From the NCBI RefSeq assembly GCF_001602525.1, contig NZ_LSYT01000007.1:269867-333866 (forward strand): 64,000 bases of DNA, in the 5' to 3' direction. Positions 8,711-17,332 of the stretch are shown in pieces (positions within the stretch are counted from its first letter, which is position 1; the number at the start of each line of letters is the position of its first letter). The translations under genes were made by a program, and so were the position numbers. The stretch is from Flavobacterium chilense (lineage in GTDB: Bacteria; Bacteroidota; Bacteroidia; Flavobacteriales; Flavobacteriaceae). The notes under the pieces were generated by a model that saw only the letters and a list, made by a program, of their open reading frames with translations, made no database searches and was not told the origin of the DNA.

Positions 8711-9409
8711 TTATTGCAGTTGTTTTTTTAAATCTGTTTCACTGATGAAACCTGTAGTTTGCCATTTGATGGTTTTGTTCTCGTATATCATAATAGCTGG
8801 AAGCTCATTGATTTTCATTTGTGTTGCCAAAGTTTTGTTTTTGTCAACATCAATGCGAACAATTACGACTTTATCAGCCATTTCTTTTTGCATTTTTAAA
8901 ATGAAAGGTTCCATTTGTTTACATGGACCACACCATTCTGCATAAAAATCAACCAAAACCTTTTTGTCTGTATTTAATAAGGCGTTGAAATCATTTGTAG
9001 TCATTCCAACTTGGGCTGTAGTCGGTTTTCCAAATCCTTCTTCATTCCAGTTCAGGAATCCGCCTTCGAGTTCATAAACAGTAGTAAAGCCTAATTCGGT
9101 TAGTTTATTCGCCGCTTTTTTGCTTCTTCCACCACTTAGACAATAAACAAAAACAGGTTTAGATTTGTTGAATGATGTTGCTTTTTCTGCAAAATCATCA
9201 CTGTTCCAGTTTATATTTTTAGCATTGTCGATATGTTCAGTTTCAAACTCTTCCGGAGTTCGAACATCTAAAATTTGTGGATTTGGTGTTGTTTTGATTT
9301 TTTCTGCAAATTCTTTTGGAGGAATAGATTCAAAAGAACCGGATTTTTTATCGTTACAGGAAATTAGTACAACGGAAACTATTAGGAATAAAATTTTAGA
9401 AAACTTCAT
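8711..9409 (-). CDS. Rhodanese-thioredoxin fusion lipoprotein
   Basis: 232 residues. The N-terminus is a lipoprotein signal with lipobox VVLISC (Cys18). Residues about 28-125 form a rhodanese domain (LDVRTPEEFETEHI; active-site Cys90 in VFVYCLSGGRSK). Residues about 135-232 form a thioredoxin domain (VLVDFYAEWCGPCKQ, Cys160/Cys163; a cis-Pro in NELPAIMIY). The product is therefore expected in the periplasm or outer-membrane leaflet, joining a sulfurtransferase-type domain to a disulfide redox domain. A plausible job is persulfide or sulfenate repair on exported proteins; that is inference. A 208-nt repeat-bearing gap lies upstream. Confidence 0.9.
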   Translation of the reverse strand: MKFSKILFLIVSVVLISCNDKKSGSFESIPPKEFAEKIKTTPNPQILDVRTPEEFETEHIDNAKNINWNSDDFAEKATSFNKSKPVFVYCLSGGRSKKAANKLTELGFTTVYELEGGFLNWNEEGFGKPTTAQVGMTTNDFNALLNTDKKVLVDFYAEWCGPCKQMEPFILKMQKEMADKVVIVRIDVDKNKTLATQMKINELPAIMIYENKTIKWQTTGFISETDLKKQLQ

Positions 9410-9494
9410 AAGACTGAATTTTAAAATATAGAATTGCTAAAGTAATGATTTTTCAATTTTTGAGTTCATAATAGAAAGTGAAAAAAACTAGTTA

Positions 9495-9610
9495 GCCACG
9501 AATTGCACGAATTAGCACGGATTTTTATTTAGTACGCACATTTTTGTCATTCTGAGGAACGAGAAATATCCGTAAGCAGCTCGACAAAGATAATTAGTGA
9601 AATTCGTGGC
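9495..9610. repeat. Intergenic inverted-repeat element (CACGAATT family)
   Basis: GCCACGAATT at 9495-9504 is repeated inverted as AATTCGTGGC at 9601-9610. Inside are GCACGAATT, TCATTCTGAGGAACGAG and further CGAATT-like strings. The length is 116 bp with no reading frame. It belongs to the same family as the elements at 7.9 and 35.9 kb. Confidence 0.75.
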
Positions 9611-9617
9611 AAAAAAA

Positions 9618-10700
9618 TTACCCTAAATTAAACATCTTATAAGTCTGATGCGTCGATTTTACAATTGCTTCTGTTCGTTCCGGGTGTGTATCTGAAATAA
9701 AAAGCTGCCCAAAAGTTTCGCTGTTTACCATTTCGACAATTTTAGCTACACGGCTTTCGTCCAGTTTGTCAAAAATGTCATCAAAAAGCAATAAGGGTTT
9801 TACACCGCTTTGTTTTTTTAAAAACTCGAACTGAGCCAGTTTCAAAGCAATCAAAAATGATTTCTGCTGTCCTTGCGATCCGAATTTCTTTATGGGATGC
9901 GAATCAATTTCAAAAGATAAGTCGTCTTTATGGATGCCAACACTGGTGTATTGCAGCGCACGGTCTTTATTGATGTTTTCCTGCAAAAGTGTCAATAAAT
10001 CTTTTTCGAACAAATGACTTTCGTAAACCAATTGTACCGTTTCTTCAGATCCGGTTATCGTTTGGTGATGTACATTAAATATAGGTATAAATTGTTTCAG
10101 GAAATCTTTTCGTTTTTCAAAAATCGATTGTCCAAAACTATTTAACTGTTCATTATATATAGATAAGGTGTCGTTATCAAAAGTATGGTTTAATGCAAAA
10201 TACTTCAGTAAAGCATTTCGCTGTACAATTACTTTTTGATACTGAATAAGCTGATGTAAATAAGTCGAATCTAACTGCGAAATCACACTGTCCATAAACT
10301 TACGGCGTGTTTCGCTTCCTTCTACAATTAAATCACGATCAGCAGGTGAAATGATGACTAACGGAATAAAACCAATATGATCTGAGAATTTATCATAAGC
10401 TTTACCGTTTCGTTTCAGGATCTTTTTTTGACCTTTTTTTAAACTGCAGACAATTTGTTCCGTCCGGTCGTTTTTTTCTAACTCGGCATCAATCACAAAA
10501 AACTCTTCCCCATGTTTGATGTTTTGTACCGCCAAAGGATTAAAGTAGCTTTTTCCGTAGGCCAAATGATAAATTGCATCAAGTACATTGGTTTTACCAA
10601 TTCCGTTTTTACCCACAAAACAATTGATCTTGTGGTCAAAATCAAAACTGATTTCGGAGAAATTTTTATAATTGAATAAAGAAATTTTGTTTAAATACAT
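9618..10700 (-). CDS. recF: DNA replication and repair protein RecF
   Basis: 360 residues. RecF binds gapped DNA with RecO/RecR and helps load RecA. SMC-like ABC ATPase: Walker A FVGKNGIGKTNVLDAI near residue 29, the linker LIVEGSETRRKFMD typical of RecF near 120, signature FGSQGQQKSFLIAL near 290, and Walker B PLLLFDDIFDKLDESR near 318. Full length for the family. It stands alone on the minus strand, divergent from the TPR gene at 11 kb and not in a dnaA-dnaN cluster as in many other phyla. Confidence 0.96.
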   Translation of the reverse strand: MYLNKISLFNYKNFSEISFDFDHKINCFVGKNGIGKTNVLDAIYHLAYGKSYFNPLAVQNIKHGEEFFVIDAELEKNDRTEQIVCSLKKGQKKILKRNGKAYDKFSDHIGFIPLVIISPADRDLIVEGSETRRKFMDSVISQLDSTYLHQLIQYQKVIVQRNALLKYFALNHTFDNDTLSIYNEQLNSFGQSIFEKRKDFLKQFIPIFNVHHQTITGSEETVQLVYESHLFEKDLLTLLQENINKDRALQYTSVGIHKDDLSFEIDSHPIKKFGSQGQQKSFLIALKLAQFEFLKKQSGVKPLLLFDDIFDKLDESRVAKIVEMVNSETFGQLFISDTHPERTEAIVKSTHQTYKMFNLG

Positions 10701-11081
10701 TTTTCGGAAACTCTAATGGTAAAATCTGATCATTTCAATTAGACTTTTAGTAAGCAAGTAAGCTGGTTTTGCGACAGATGAAAAGAATTAAAAAAAGATT
10801 TTTTCCTGCTGTTTGTAAAATTTGCTTCAATTTACTGCTAAAATGCTGGTTTTAGCTTAAGAAAGTTTGATTTGAAAGTATCAAAAATTTGAGGGTGCAA
10901 ATTATCGAAAATTATCGATATATTAGGCTTTTGGGGTGTTTCAAGATGAATTATTTTAGGACTGAGGCGAAAGGAGTTACCGTTATTGAAAATATTTTTT
11001 TTAAAATAGTGATAAAATTGATTTTTTTTACCTCAGTTTCAATAAAAATTTTATTTTTGCCGTTCACTAAATTAATTTTAA
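10701..11081. other. Intergenic region between divergent recF and TPR gene
   Basis: 381 nt, strongly AT-rich. It holds the candidate -7 element at 11052-11059 near its right end. A short open frame on the plus strand at 10889-11098 lacks any family signal and overlaps the next start; I do not call it. Nothing else stands out. Confidence 0.6.
11052..11059 (+). promoter_or_regulatory. Candidate -7 element for the TPR gene
   Basis: TATTTTTG matches TAnnTTTG and lies 22 nt before the ATG. No clear -33 element. Confidence 0.4.
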
Positions 11082-11861
11082 ATGGCTACTTACAATAAAA
11101 GAGGATATAAAGCACCAAAAGAAAAAGAAGTTAAAGAAGTAAATGAAGAACAACAGGTAATTATTGATGAAAAAGACAGCACAACAGCTGGTGTTTTTTC
11201 TAAATTAGATGAAACTGCTTCAAGAACTGAGGATTGGGTTGCTAAAAATCAAAAAATCATTATTGGTTTAGTAGCTGGTATTGCAGTTGCTACTATTGGA
11301 TATTTGGGTTACCAAAAATTTATCGAAGCTCCTAAACAGGACGAAGCTGCAAGCGAAATGTTTGTTGCTCAGCAAAACTTTGAAAAAGCGACAAATGGTG
11401 TAGCAAGTGATTCATTGTACAAATTAGCGTTGAATGGTTCTGAAGGTAAATTTGGGTTCATTAAAATTGCTGAAGAGTATTCTGGAACTGATGCAGGAAA
11501 ATTGGCAAACTATTATGCTGGTATTGCTTCTTTGAATATTGGAAAATATGATGATGCAATTAAGTATCTTGGTAACTTTAAATCAAAAGAAGCTATTGTA
11601 AATGCTTTGGCAATTGGTGCAATTGGAGACGCTTATTCTCAAAAGAACCAACAAAAAGAAGCTTTAGATTATTACGTAAAAGCTGCTGAATCTAATAAAA
11701 ACGATTTTACAACACCTCGTTTCTTATTAAAAGCAGGTAAAACAGCTTTGGCTTTAGGTCAAAAAGAAGATGCTCTAAAGTATTTAACAGACATTAAAGA
11801 CAACTACGATGCAACTCCAGAGGCTGCTGCTGTTGATGTATTGATAGGATTAGCACAATAA
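11082..11861 (+). CDS. Membrane-anchored tetratricopeptide repeat protein (YfgM-like)
   Basis: 259 residues. A Lys/Glu-rich cytosolic N-terminus (residues 1-57) is followed by one membrane segment near 59-80 (IIIGLVAGIAVATIGYLGY) and a periplasmic part with TPR-like helices (AGIASLNIGKYDDAIKYL near 145; AIGDAYSQKNQQKEALDYY near 180; LLKAGKTALALGQKEDALKYL near 215). This layout is that of YfgM-like proteins, which in E. coli work with the PpiD chaperone at the Sec translocon; the link here is by analogy. It lies 81 nt upstream of ribH, same strand. Confidence 0.85.
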   Translation: MATYNKRGYKAPKEKEVKEVNEEQQVIIDEKDSTTAGVFSKLDETASRTEDWVAKNQKIIIGLVAGIAVATIGYLGYQKFIEAPKQDEAASEMFVAQQNFEKATNGVASDSLYKLALNGSEGKFGFIKIAEEYSGTDAGKLANYYAGIASLNIGKYDDAIKYLGNFKSKEAIVNALAIGAIGDAYSQKNQQKEALDYYVKAAESNKNDFTTPRFLLKAGKTALALGQKEDALKYLTDIKDNYDATPEAAAVDVLIGLAQ

Positions 11862-11877
11862 TATTATTGAAGAGTTC

Positions 11878-11930
11878 AGATTTTAGATTTTAGATTCGTA
11901 TTTTAGCAATCTGAAATTATTCTAAAATCT
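11878..11930. repeat. AGATTTTAGA direct/inverted repeats before ribH
   Basis: AGATTTTAGA occurs twice overlapping with a 7-nt period (11878-11894) and once inverted as TCTAAAATCT at 11921-11930. The structure can fold and ends 12 nt before the ribH start. It may be a dispersed repeat or an attenuator-like structure; no riboswitch fold is recognised. Confidence 0.5.
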
Positions 11931-11942
11931 TAAATAGTACAG

Positions 11943-12515
11943 ATGGCTACCGAAAATAAAAATTTATCAGAATACGATAAAAACACGATCCCAAATGCGA
12001 AAGACTTTCGATTTGGGATTGTTGTTTCTGAGTGGAATGAAACTATAACTGAGGGACTTTACAATGGAGCTTTTGATGCTTTGGTTGATTGTGATGTTCC
12101 GGCTCAGCAAATTATCCGTTGGAATGTTCCGGGGAGTTTTGAGTTGATTTATGGTGCAAAAAAAATGCTGCAAACACAAAACGTAGATGCAGTGATCGTA
12201 ATTGGTTGTGTAATTCAGGGAGAAACCAAACATTTTGATTTTGTGTGCGAAGGTGTTACACAAGGAATCAAAGATTTGAATGTTCAGACTGATGTTCCGG
12301 TTATTTTTTGTGTTTTAACAGATAATAACATGCAACAGTCTATCGACAGAAGTGGAGGAGTTCATGGAAACAAAGGAACTGAAGCAGCAATTGCAGCAAT
12401 AAAAATGGCGTATATTCGTCAGCAGGCTTCAATATCACATCCGTTTAATCAGCCTTTATTGTCTTCAGGAGCAATCCAAATTGAAGAAACTCCAATTACA
12501 ATAGAAAAAGAATAA
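11943..12515 (+). CDS. ribH: 6,7-dimethyl-8-ribityllumazine synthase
   Basis: 190 residues. RibH condenses the ribityl-aminopyrimidine with 3,4-dihydroxy-2-butanone 4-phosphate in riboflavin synthesis. Motifs: GIVVSEWNETITEGLYNGA near 27, VPGSFELIYGAKKM near 62, VIVIGCVIQGETKHFDFVCE near 85 with the catalytic His, and GGVHGNKGTEAAIAAIKM near 138. It is longer than the usual 155 residues because of an N-terminal 20-residue and a C-terminal 35-residue extension. Other rib genes are not adjacent. A strong terminator follows. Confidence 0.96.
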   Translation: MATENKNLSEYDKNTIPNAKDFRFGIVVSEWNETITEGLYNGAFDALVDCDVPAQQIIRWNVPGSFELIYGAKKMLQTQNVDAVIVIGCVIQGETKHFDFVCEGVTQGIKDLNVQTDVPVIFCVLTDNNMQQSIDRSGGVHGNKGTEAAIAAIKMAYIRQQASISHPFNQPLLSSGAIQIEETPITIEKE

Positions 12516-12540
12516 AAACACATTTGTTTTAAAAATGCTA

Positions 12541-12572
12541 AAACCTATACTGTGTAATAATGGTATAGGTTT
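12541..12572 (+). terminator. Rho-independent terminator after ribH
   Basis: 10-bp stem AAACCTATAC / GTATAGGTTT followed by a long T-rich tract, 26 nt after the ribH stop codon. Confidence 0.9.
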
Positions 12573-12621
12573 TTTGTTTTTTTTATGATACCACTTATTC
12601 TAAAAGCCAAGAGAAATTTAT

Positions 12622-12629
12622 TAAATTTG
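12622..12629 (+). promoter_or_regulatory. Candidate -7 element of the mutL-rhomboid operon
   Basis: TAAATTTG matches TAnnTTTG, 53 nt before the mutL ATG and after the ribH terminator. A -33 TTG is not evident. Confidence 0.4.
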
Positions 12630-12681
12630 TGCTTCTTGGTTTGAAAACTTTAAACCTTAACCTTTAAATTATTTTTTCTTA

Positions 12682-14613
12682 ATGTCCAGTATTATTCAAT
12701 TACTTCCTGATCATGTTGCTAACCAGATTGCTGCCGGAGAGGTGGTTCAAAGACCTGCTTCAGTTGTAAAAGAACTGCTGGAGAATGCTGTTGATGCTAA
12801 GGCAACTGACATTAAGCTAATTATTAAAGATGCCGGAAAATCATTGGTTCAGGTGATTGATAATGGTGTAGGGATGACGGTGACTGATGCACGTTTGTGT
12901 TTTGAACGTCATGCTACTTCAAAAATACGTCTTGCCGAAGATTTGTTTTCATTGAGTACAAAAGGATTTCGTGGTGAAGCACTGGCTTCTATTGCGGCAA
13001 TTGCACATATGGAAATGAAAACCAAGCAGGATCAGGAAGAGCTTGGAACTCACATCGTCATTGAAGGCAGTAAATTTGTATCGCAGGAAGCGGCAGTTTT
13101 ACCAAAAGGAACTTCGTTCGCAGTTAAGAACTTGTTTTTTAATATTCCGGCGCGTCGAAACTTCTTAAAATCAGATACAGTTGAGTTTCGTCATGTGATG
13201 GATGAGTTTCAGCGTGTAGCTTTGGCGCATCCTAATATTCATTTTACTTTTTATCATAACGGAAGTGAATTGTACAATTTGCCTGCTGCCGGATATCGTC
13301 AGCGTGTTGTGGGGATTTTTTCCGGTAAAACCAATGAAAAACTAGTTCCGGTTAATGAAGATACTGAGATTATAAATGTACAGGGATTTGTTTGTAAGCC
13401 TGAGTTTGCGAAAAAAAGCAGGGGAGAACAGTTCTTTTTTGTAAACGATCGTTTTATTAAAAGCGGTTATTTGCATCATGCTGTAATGGCGGCTTATGAC
13501 GGACTTTTGAAAGACGGTTCGCAGCCAAGTTACTTTTTGTATTTGCAAGTTCCGCCCAATACTATAGATATTAATATCCATCCCACAAAAACAGAAATTA
13601 AATTTGATGATGAACAAGCATTGTATGCTATTTTAAGAGCATCGATCAAACATAGTTTAGGGCAATTTAATGTGTCGCCGGTTCTTGATTTTGATCGGGA
13701 TGCTAATTTAGATACACCATATCATTATAAAGATTTGGAAGCAGAAACGCCAACAATACAGGTTGATGGGACTTTTAATCCGTTTACAGATGATAAAACC
13801 AATCAGCATTATTCTAAAACAAGTTCAGGATACAAATCGGGATCAGGTTCAGCTTTTAGTTCTGGTTCAGGATCTGGTTCAGGTTCAGGGTCGTCGTATT
13901 CAGGATATAATAAAAGAGTAGAGCCTACTGCAACCTGGGAAAGTTTATATGTAGGTTTAGAAACGGATACGATTGAGAGTTCGCCTTTTACATTCGAAAA
14001 TGAAGAAGTAACTTCGTCTTTGTTTAATGATAATGAAATCGAGCAGGCAAGTCAGGGAACGTATCAGATTCATAAAAAATACATTGTTTCGCCTATAAAA
14101 TCAGGAATGGTAATTGTTGATCAGCAAAGAGCACATCAACGTATTTTGTATGAGCAGTTTTTGCTGAATATGACGGTAAATCAGGCTTCAAGCCAGCAAT
14201 TGTTATTCCCTTTAAATTTGTTTTATTCTTCTGGAGAAATGCAGTTAATTGAGGAATTAAAACCGTCTTTAGAAACAACAGGTTTTGTTTTTGAAGATGC
14301 TCAGACAGATCACATTGTGATTTCCGGAATTCCGGTAAATATTACAGAAAGTGAAGTCTCTCTTGTTATTGAACAATTACTGAGCGATTTGCAGGACGGA
14401 ATTCCGGCAAGCAGCTACAGTCAAAATGATACAATTGCCAAATCAATGGCTAAAAGTTTAGCGGTTAAAACGGGATCTTATTTAACCGAAAAAGAGCAGG
14501 ATAACATCGTAAATGGTTTGTTTGCTTGTAAAGATCCTAATATTTCACCTTTTCAAAAACCTACTTTCATCACCATGCGTGTTGAAGATATAGATAAAAA
14601 GTTTGCCTTATGA
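12682..14613 (+). CDS. mutL: DNA mismatch repair protein MutL
   Basis: 643 residues. MutL links MutS mismatch recognition to downstream repair. GHKL ATPase: LLPDHVANQIAAGEVVQRP, catalytic ELLENAVDA near 34, DNGVGMT, TKGFRGEALASI, and the NIPARRNFLK loop. A low-complexity Gly/Ser linker (about residues 385-415) separates the C-terminal dimerization domain. There the endonuclease motif DQHAxxExxxxE reads DQQRAHQRILYE from Asp480, and the CPHGRP-type motif reads SPFQKP near 622, so the metal-binding Cys and His are lacking. The product may therefore lack nicking activity. First gene of an operon with two rhomboids. Confidence 0.96.
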   Translation: MSSIIQLLPDHVANQIAAGEVVQRPASVVKELLENAVDAKATDIKLIIKDAGKSLVQVIDNGVGMTVTDARLCFERHATSKIRLAEDLFSLSTKGFRGEALASIAAIAHMEMKTKQDQEELGTHIVIEGSKFVSQEAAVLPKGTSFAVKNLFFNIPARRNFLKSDTVEFRHVMDEFQRVALAHPNIHFTFYHNGSELYNLPAAGYRQRVVGIFSGKTNEKLVPVNEDTEIINVQGFVCKPEFAKKSRGEQFFFVNDRFIKSGYLHHAVMAAYDGLLKDGSQPSYFLYLQVPPNTIDINIHPTKTEIKFDDEQALYAILRASIKHSLGQFNVSPVLDFDRDANLDTPYHYKDLEAETPTIQVDGTFNPFTDDKTNQHYSKTSSGYKSGSGSAFSSGSGSGSGSGSSYSGYNKRVEPTATWESLYVGLETDTIESSPFTFENEEVTSSLFNDNEIEQASQGTYQIHKKYIVSPIKSGMVIVDQQRAHQRILYEQFLLNMTVNQASSQQLLFPLNLFYSSGEMQLIEELKPSLETTGFVFEDAQTDHIVISGIPVNITESEVSLVIEQLLSDLQDGIPASSYSQNDTIAKSMAKSLAVKTGSYLTEKEQDNIVNGLFACKDPNISPFQKPTFITMRVEDIDKKFAL

Positions 14614-15359
14614 TGAAAATAACTCCTGTTGTAAAACAATTACTGATAATCAACATTATTTTTTTTATTGGTGCTCAGTTAGTGCCGGTTTCTTACGAAT
14701 ATCTTGCTTTGTTCTTTCCGGAAAATCCTGGTTTCAAAGTTTGGCAGCCCATCACGCATATGTTCATGCATGGCGGAGTAGCTCATATTGCATTTAATAT
14801 GTTTGCTTTGTATTCTTTTGGTTCAACTCTGGAGCATTTTTGGGGCGGAAAGAAATTCTTGTTTTTTTATATTTCCTGTGGATTAGGAGCTGCATTAGTG
14901 AATTTTGCAGTGAATTATTATTTCTATCAGGACGCATTAAATACTTTGATAGCCAACGGATTTAATAAAGTGCAGATTTTGCAATTGTTAGACGAAGGAA
15001 AAATAGATACAAGATGGCAGCAAATCTTGTCGGTTTCAGATTTTAAACATTTTACCGAGGCTTATATGGGAACTGTTGTGGGAGCTTCAGGAGCGATCTA
15101 TGGTTTGCTGGTAGCTTTTACTTTTATGTTTCCTAATGCTGAATTGGCTCTTATGTTTATTCCAATTCCAATCAAAGCAAAATATTTTGTTCCGGTTTAT
15201 ATGCTTTTATATGATGGTTTTTTCGGAATCTTAGGAAATTCATTCATGGGTATAGGAGACGGAGTGGCGCATTATGCGCATATTGGAGGGGCACTTTTTG
15301 GATTTTTAATCATGTGGTACTGGAAAAAGAATCAATTTAATAAGAATCGTTGGAATTAA
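14610..15359 (+). CDS. Rhomboid family intramembrane serine protease
   Basis: 249 residues, six or so membrane helices. Rhomboids cleave membrane proteins within the bilayer using a Ser-His dyad. Visible are ITHMFMHGGVAHIAFNMFAL (loop and oxyanion region), GASGAIYGLL with nucleophile Ser160, and HIGGALFGF with His224. An insertion of about 45 residues between helices 2 and 3 (YYFYQDALNTLI to SDFKHFTEAY) is typical of Bacteroidota rhomboids. The start overlaps the mutL stop by 4 nt (ATGA), so translation is coupled. Substrates are unknown. Confidence 0.93.
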   Translation: MMKITPVVKQLLIINIIFFIGAQLVPVSYEYLALFFPENPGFKVWQPITHMFMHGGVAHIAFNMFALYSFGSTLEHFWGGKKFLFFYISCGLGAALVNFAVNYYFYQDALNTLIANGFNKVQILQLLDEGKIDTRWQQILSVSDFKHFTEAYMGTVVGASGAIYGLLVAFTFMFPNAELALMFIPIPIKAKYFVPVYMLLYDGFFGILGNSFMGIGDGVAHYAHIGGALFGFLIMWYWKKNQFNKNRWN

Positions 15360-15401
15360 TTTTTAATTTTAATATCGAAAATAAAAACCAAAAGAAACTT
15401 T

Positions 15402-16265
15402 ATGAATATTCTGGACGATTTAAAACTACAATATAGGTTAGGAGGTATTGCAATGCGGGTAATTTACTGGAACATTGCCTGTTTCCTGATTTCTTTAGTG
15501 TTCTTTTATAATTTTAGTAATGCCCAGTTTGTTTTTCCAAATTGGATTGCGTTGTCGTCAGATCCTGAAGTGTTTATGTTTAAGCCGTGGACATTTTTAA
15601 CCTATGCATTTTTTCATTATGGATTTTTGCATTTGTTGTTCAATATGATGGTTTTAAATTTTGCCAGTAATTTGTTTTTAACCTTTTTTACTCAAAAACA
15701 ATATCTTGGATTGTACATTTTAGGTGCTATTTTCTCGGGCGTTGTTTTTGCATTGAGTTTTTATTTTTTAAATATATCGGCGCCAATTGTTGGAGCTTCG
15801 GCTGCAATTATGGCAATATTGGTTGGTGTTACTACATATCAGCCCTTAATGAATGTGCGTTTGCTGCTTATTGGAAATGTAAAACTCTGGCATATTACAG
15901 CTGTTATTCTGGTTTTAGATTTAATGCAGTTTCGCTTAGATAATACCGGAGGGCATATTTCGCATCTGGCCGGAGCTTTATTTGGGTTTGTTTTTATCAA
16001 ATTGCTTCAAAATGGTACTGACCTGAGTAAAATTGTTTCCCGAACATTAGACTTTTTTGCTAACCTATTTAGAAAATCCCCATCGACCCCTTTCACAAAA
16101 GTTCATAAGAATTACAAAAAACCTACAGAAAAAGTTACATCAAGAATTGTTACGAAAGACAAAACGCAACAACAAATAGATGAGATCTTAGATAAAATTA
16201 GCCAGTCTGGTTATGATTGTCTGACAAAAGAAGAAAAAGAGTTTTTATTTAGAGCTGGAAAATAA
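15402..16265 (+). CDS. Second rhomboid family intramembrane protease
   Basis: 287 residues. Motifs: AFFHYGFLHLLFNMMVLN, GASAAIMAILVG with Ser133, and HISHLAGALFGF with His188, so the catalytic dyad is intact. Beyond the membrane core a soluble C-terminal tail (about 210-287) is rich in Lys/Thr and ends KEEKEFLFRAGK, a tail seen in many Bacteroidota rhomboids. It follows the first rhomboid after 42 nt and precedes the EEP hydrolase by 18 nt, so the four genes from mutL form one likely operon. Confidence 0.92.
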   Translation: MNILDDLKLQYRLGGIAMRVIYWNIACFLISLVFFYNFSNAQFVFPNWIALSSDPEVFMFKPWTFLTYAFFHYGFLHLLFNMMVLNFASNLFLTFFTQKQYLGLYILGAIFSGVVFALSFYFLNISAPIVGASAAIMAILVGVTTYQPLMNVRLLLIGNVKLWHITAVILVLDLMQFRLDNTGGHISHLAGALFGFVFIKLLQNGTDLSKIVSRTLDFFANLFRKSPSTPFTKVHKNYKKPTEKVTSRIVTKDKTQQQIDEILDKISQSGYDCLTKEEKEFLFRAGK

Positions 16266-16283
16266 TCCTTTTAGCCATATAAT

Positions 16284-17330
16284 ATGAAAAACCTTTCGTG
16301 GTTTAATAAGATAATGTTCTTTTTGAATATAGTACTGACTGTAGTAACTTTTAGTATTTATATTTTACCTTTTCTGGCACCAAAGAGTTTTCCGCTTTTG
16401 TCGGTATTAACGCTCTTTATGCCGGCTTTTTTTGTTATGAATGGTCTGTTCTTCGTTTATTGGGCAATTCAGTTTAAAAAGCGCCTTATTTTGTCTGGTT
16501 TGGTATTGCTGATGGGAATTACGTTTATCAGTAAGTTTTATAAGTTCTCTGCAAAAGAATATGTTCCTGATGAAAAAGACTTTTCTGTAATGAGTTACAA
16601 TGTTCGTCTTTTTAATGTCTTTAAGTGGCTGGATCGTGATGATATTCCGTCAAATATTAAAGCTTTTATCGATGAAAAAGATCCGGATATTTTATGTATT
16701 CAGGAATATTCCAATTCAGCACATCTTGATTTAAAAGTGTATCCGTATCGTTACATATTTATTGATGGAAAAAAGATAAAAACCGGACAGGCTATATTTT
16801 CCAAGTTTCCTATTTTGTATGAAGGAAATATCATTTTTCCAAACTCTGATAACAATGTTATTTATGCTGATATTAAACGCGGAAAAGACATTATCAGGGT
16901 GTATAACATGCATTTACAATCTATTAAAATATCACCTGATGTAAGTGATATTTCAGATAATATTGATCATGTAAATCAGGAAAAGTCGCAGCTAATTTAT
17001 ACCCGAATAAGTAAAGGATTCAGGCAGCAGCAGGAACAGGCTGAAATTTTCAAAGAAAATATAAAACAATGTAAAAATCCAATTATTATTTGTGGAGACA
17101 TGAATAATAGTCCTTTTTCATATGTTTACCGAAACATAAAAGGAAAACTGAAAGATGCTTTTGAAGAAGCAGGAGAAGGTTTTGGGGCAACTTACAAGTT
17201 CCGTTATTATCCTGCCCGAATTGATTATATTTTTACTGACAGCAAAATGAAGGTAAAACAATTTGAAAGCTTCCCTGATTTCGAAAACTCAGATCACTAT
17301 CCTATTATGACAAGACTTTCGCTGGAATAG
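16284..17330 (+). CDS. Membrane endonuclease/exonuclease/phosphatase (EEP) family protein
   Basis: 348 residues. Three hydrophobic segments lie near residues 9-31, 36-60 and 63-82, then an EEP domain from about 100: FSVMSYNVRLFNVF (metal-binding Asn), CIQEYS (metal-binding Glu), IICGDMNNSPFSYVYR, RIDYIFTD and the C-terminal SDHYPIMT His. All catalytic positions are present. EEP domains hydrolyse phosphodiester bonds in nucleic acids, lipids or other substrates; the membrane anchor suggests a lipid or periplasmic substrate, but this is not shown. It ends 2 nt before the convergent WbqC gene stop. Confidence 0.9.
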   Translation: MKNLSWFNKIMFFLNIVLTVVTFSIYILPFLAPKSFPLLSVLTLFMPAFFVMNGLFFVYWAIQFKKRLILSGLVLLMGITFISKFYKFSAKEYVPDEKDFSVMSYNVRLFNVFKWLDRDDIPSNIKAFIDEKDPDILCIQEYSNSAHLDLKVYPYRYIFIDGKKIKTGQAIFSKFPILYEGNIIFPNSDNNVIYADIKRGKDIIRVYNMHLQSIKISPDVSDISDNIDHVNQEKSQLIYTRISKGFRQQQEQAEIFKENIKQCKNPIIICGDMNNSPFSYVYRNIKGKLKDAFEEAGEGFGATYKFRYYPARIDYIFTDSKMKVKQFESFPDFENSDHYPIMTRLSLE

Positions 17331-17332
17331 TC

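Noticed and set aside
10889..11098. 69-codon open frame upstream of the TPR gene
   Set aside because: No family motif, overlaps the next start and the -7 element; AT-rich noncoding look.
11862..11942. FMN riboswitch before ribH
   Set aside because: The 81-nt gap is too short and has only AGATTTTAGA repeats, no RFN-element sequence.
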